Origin: Marinilabiliales bacterium | Lineage (GTDB): Bacteria; Bacteroidota; Bacteroidia; Bacteroidales; SZUA-534 | Direction of reading: 5' to 3' | DNA length: 64,000 nt | Assembly: GCA_003512955.1 (NCBI GenBank) | Contig: DOTG01000047.1 | Span: 67,309-131,308 of the forward strand | Shown: one piece after another, positions 63,715 through 64,000 of the stretch | Layout of the letters: each line of letters begins with the position of its first letter | How positions within the stretch are numbered: the stretch's first letter is position 1 | The notes under the pieces: model-generated | What the model was told of the DNA's origin: nothing | Database searches by the model: none | What the model saw: only the letters and a program-made list of their open reading frames with translations | Position numbers and translations under genes: made by a program

Positions 63715-64000
63715 AACGAATTAATAATTAAACTTACCCACTTTTCTAAAGTTCAAATTTGATGATTAATCACTTAAACCAAGGGTTATTTTGTTTCAAA
63801 AAGGGTGTGTTATTTATTAAACCTTATTTAAACCTGATGGAAAATATCATGCATACCCAAGCGGTTTTACTAAGTTGGCTGTCGTTCGTAAAAATGGTAG
63901 TTATTATAGTTCCCTGTTCAGTACCTGAAACAATGAACCGATTTAGAAGTTTTAATAGTGCACAAATACTTTGCTACCTAGTCGCTCCTTAACAAAGTTT
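63715..64000. other. Terminal gap
   Basis: About 286 AT-rich bases at the window end with no supported gene. The 77-residue + frame here has no recognisable content and I leave it out. Confidence 0.4.

Noticed and set aside
63759..63992. 77-residue + frame at the window end
   Set aside because: No recognisable features and it overlaps the expected promoter region of the glycosidase operon.

Overview
The window looks like a chromosome segment of a Bacteroidota bacterium, most likely from the Bacteroidales/Marinilabiliales side. The reasons are: two SusC/SusD pairs, a hybrid two-component regulator, type IX secretion (T9SS) C-terminal sorting domains, Bacteroidota-type -7 promoter elements (TAnnTTTG), and very weak Shine-Dalgarno signals. 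The genus cannot be fixed by eye.

Layout. 1-7.8 kb: housekeeping and metabolic genes (M28 peptidase cut by the window edge, a decayed transposase fragment, glutaminase, a small T9SS protein, RicT/PSP1, a DUF2892 membrane protein, a YqhD-type alcohol dehydrogenase, a small exported protein, an acyl-ACP thioesterase). 7.9-26.5 kb: a copper/heavy-metal resistance island, all on +. It holds two complete tripartite RND pumps (one CzcA-like, one CusA-like), exported His-, Cys- and Met-rich small proteins, free and fused HMA metallochaperone domains, an AraC-type regulator with a CxxC HMA-like N-terminus, a CopA P1B ATPase and a CopZ-like chaperone. 26.6-33.7 kb: a complete trp operon on -, in the order trpE-G-D-C-F-B-A. 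It is preceded by two tandem attenuators, each with its own leader peptide carrying three consecutive Trp codons. 33.9-34.2 kb: two tRNA-Leu genes. 34.7-63.7 kb: a polysaccharide utilisation locus. Two SusCD pairs and a T9SS surface protein on + converge on a - strand group: hybrid sensor, GH5, a broken SGNH esterase, a double esterase, GH2, GH29, GH2, GH29. The enzyme set suggests a branched, acetylated, galactosylated and fucosylated hemicellulose such as fucogalactoxyloglucan. This is an inference; no GH31 is visible.

The two most unusual observations are regulatory or structural. First, the doubled WWWH leader peptides and terminators control trpE, with alternative pairings that fit classical ribosome-stalling attenuation. 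Second, degenerate tracts with a 7-nt (or 14-nt) period fill several intergenic gaps. In four trp operon gaps and one copper-island gap the tract starts at the upstream gene's stop codon and repeats that stop-like trinucleotide every seven bases. Unit sequence differs between loci while the period is kept. I do not recognise this as a named element class.

The SGNH hydrolase reading frame inside the polysaccharide locus carries two Trp-to-stop changes and two single-base indels, so it is a recent pseudogene unless the assembly is wrong.
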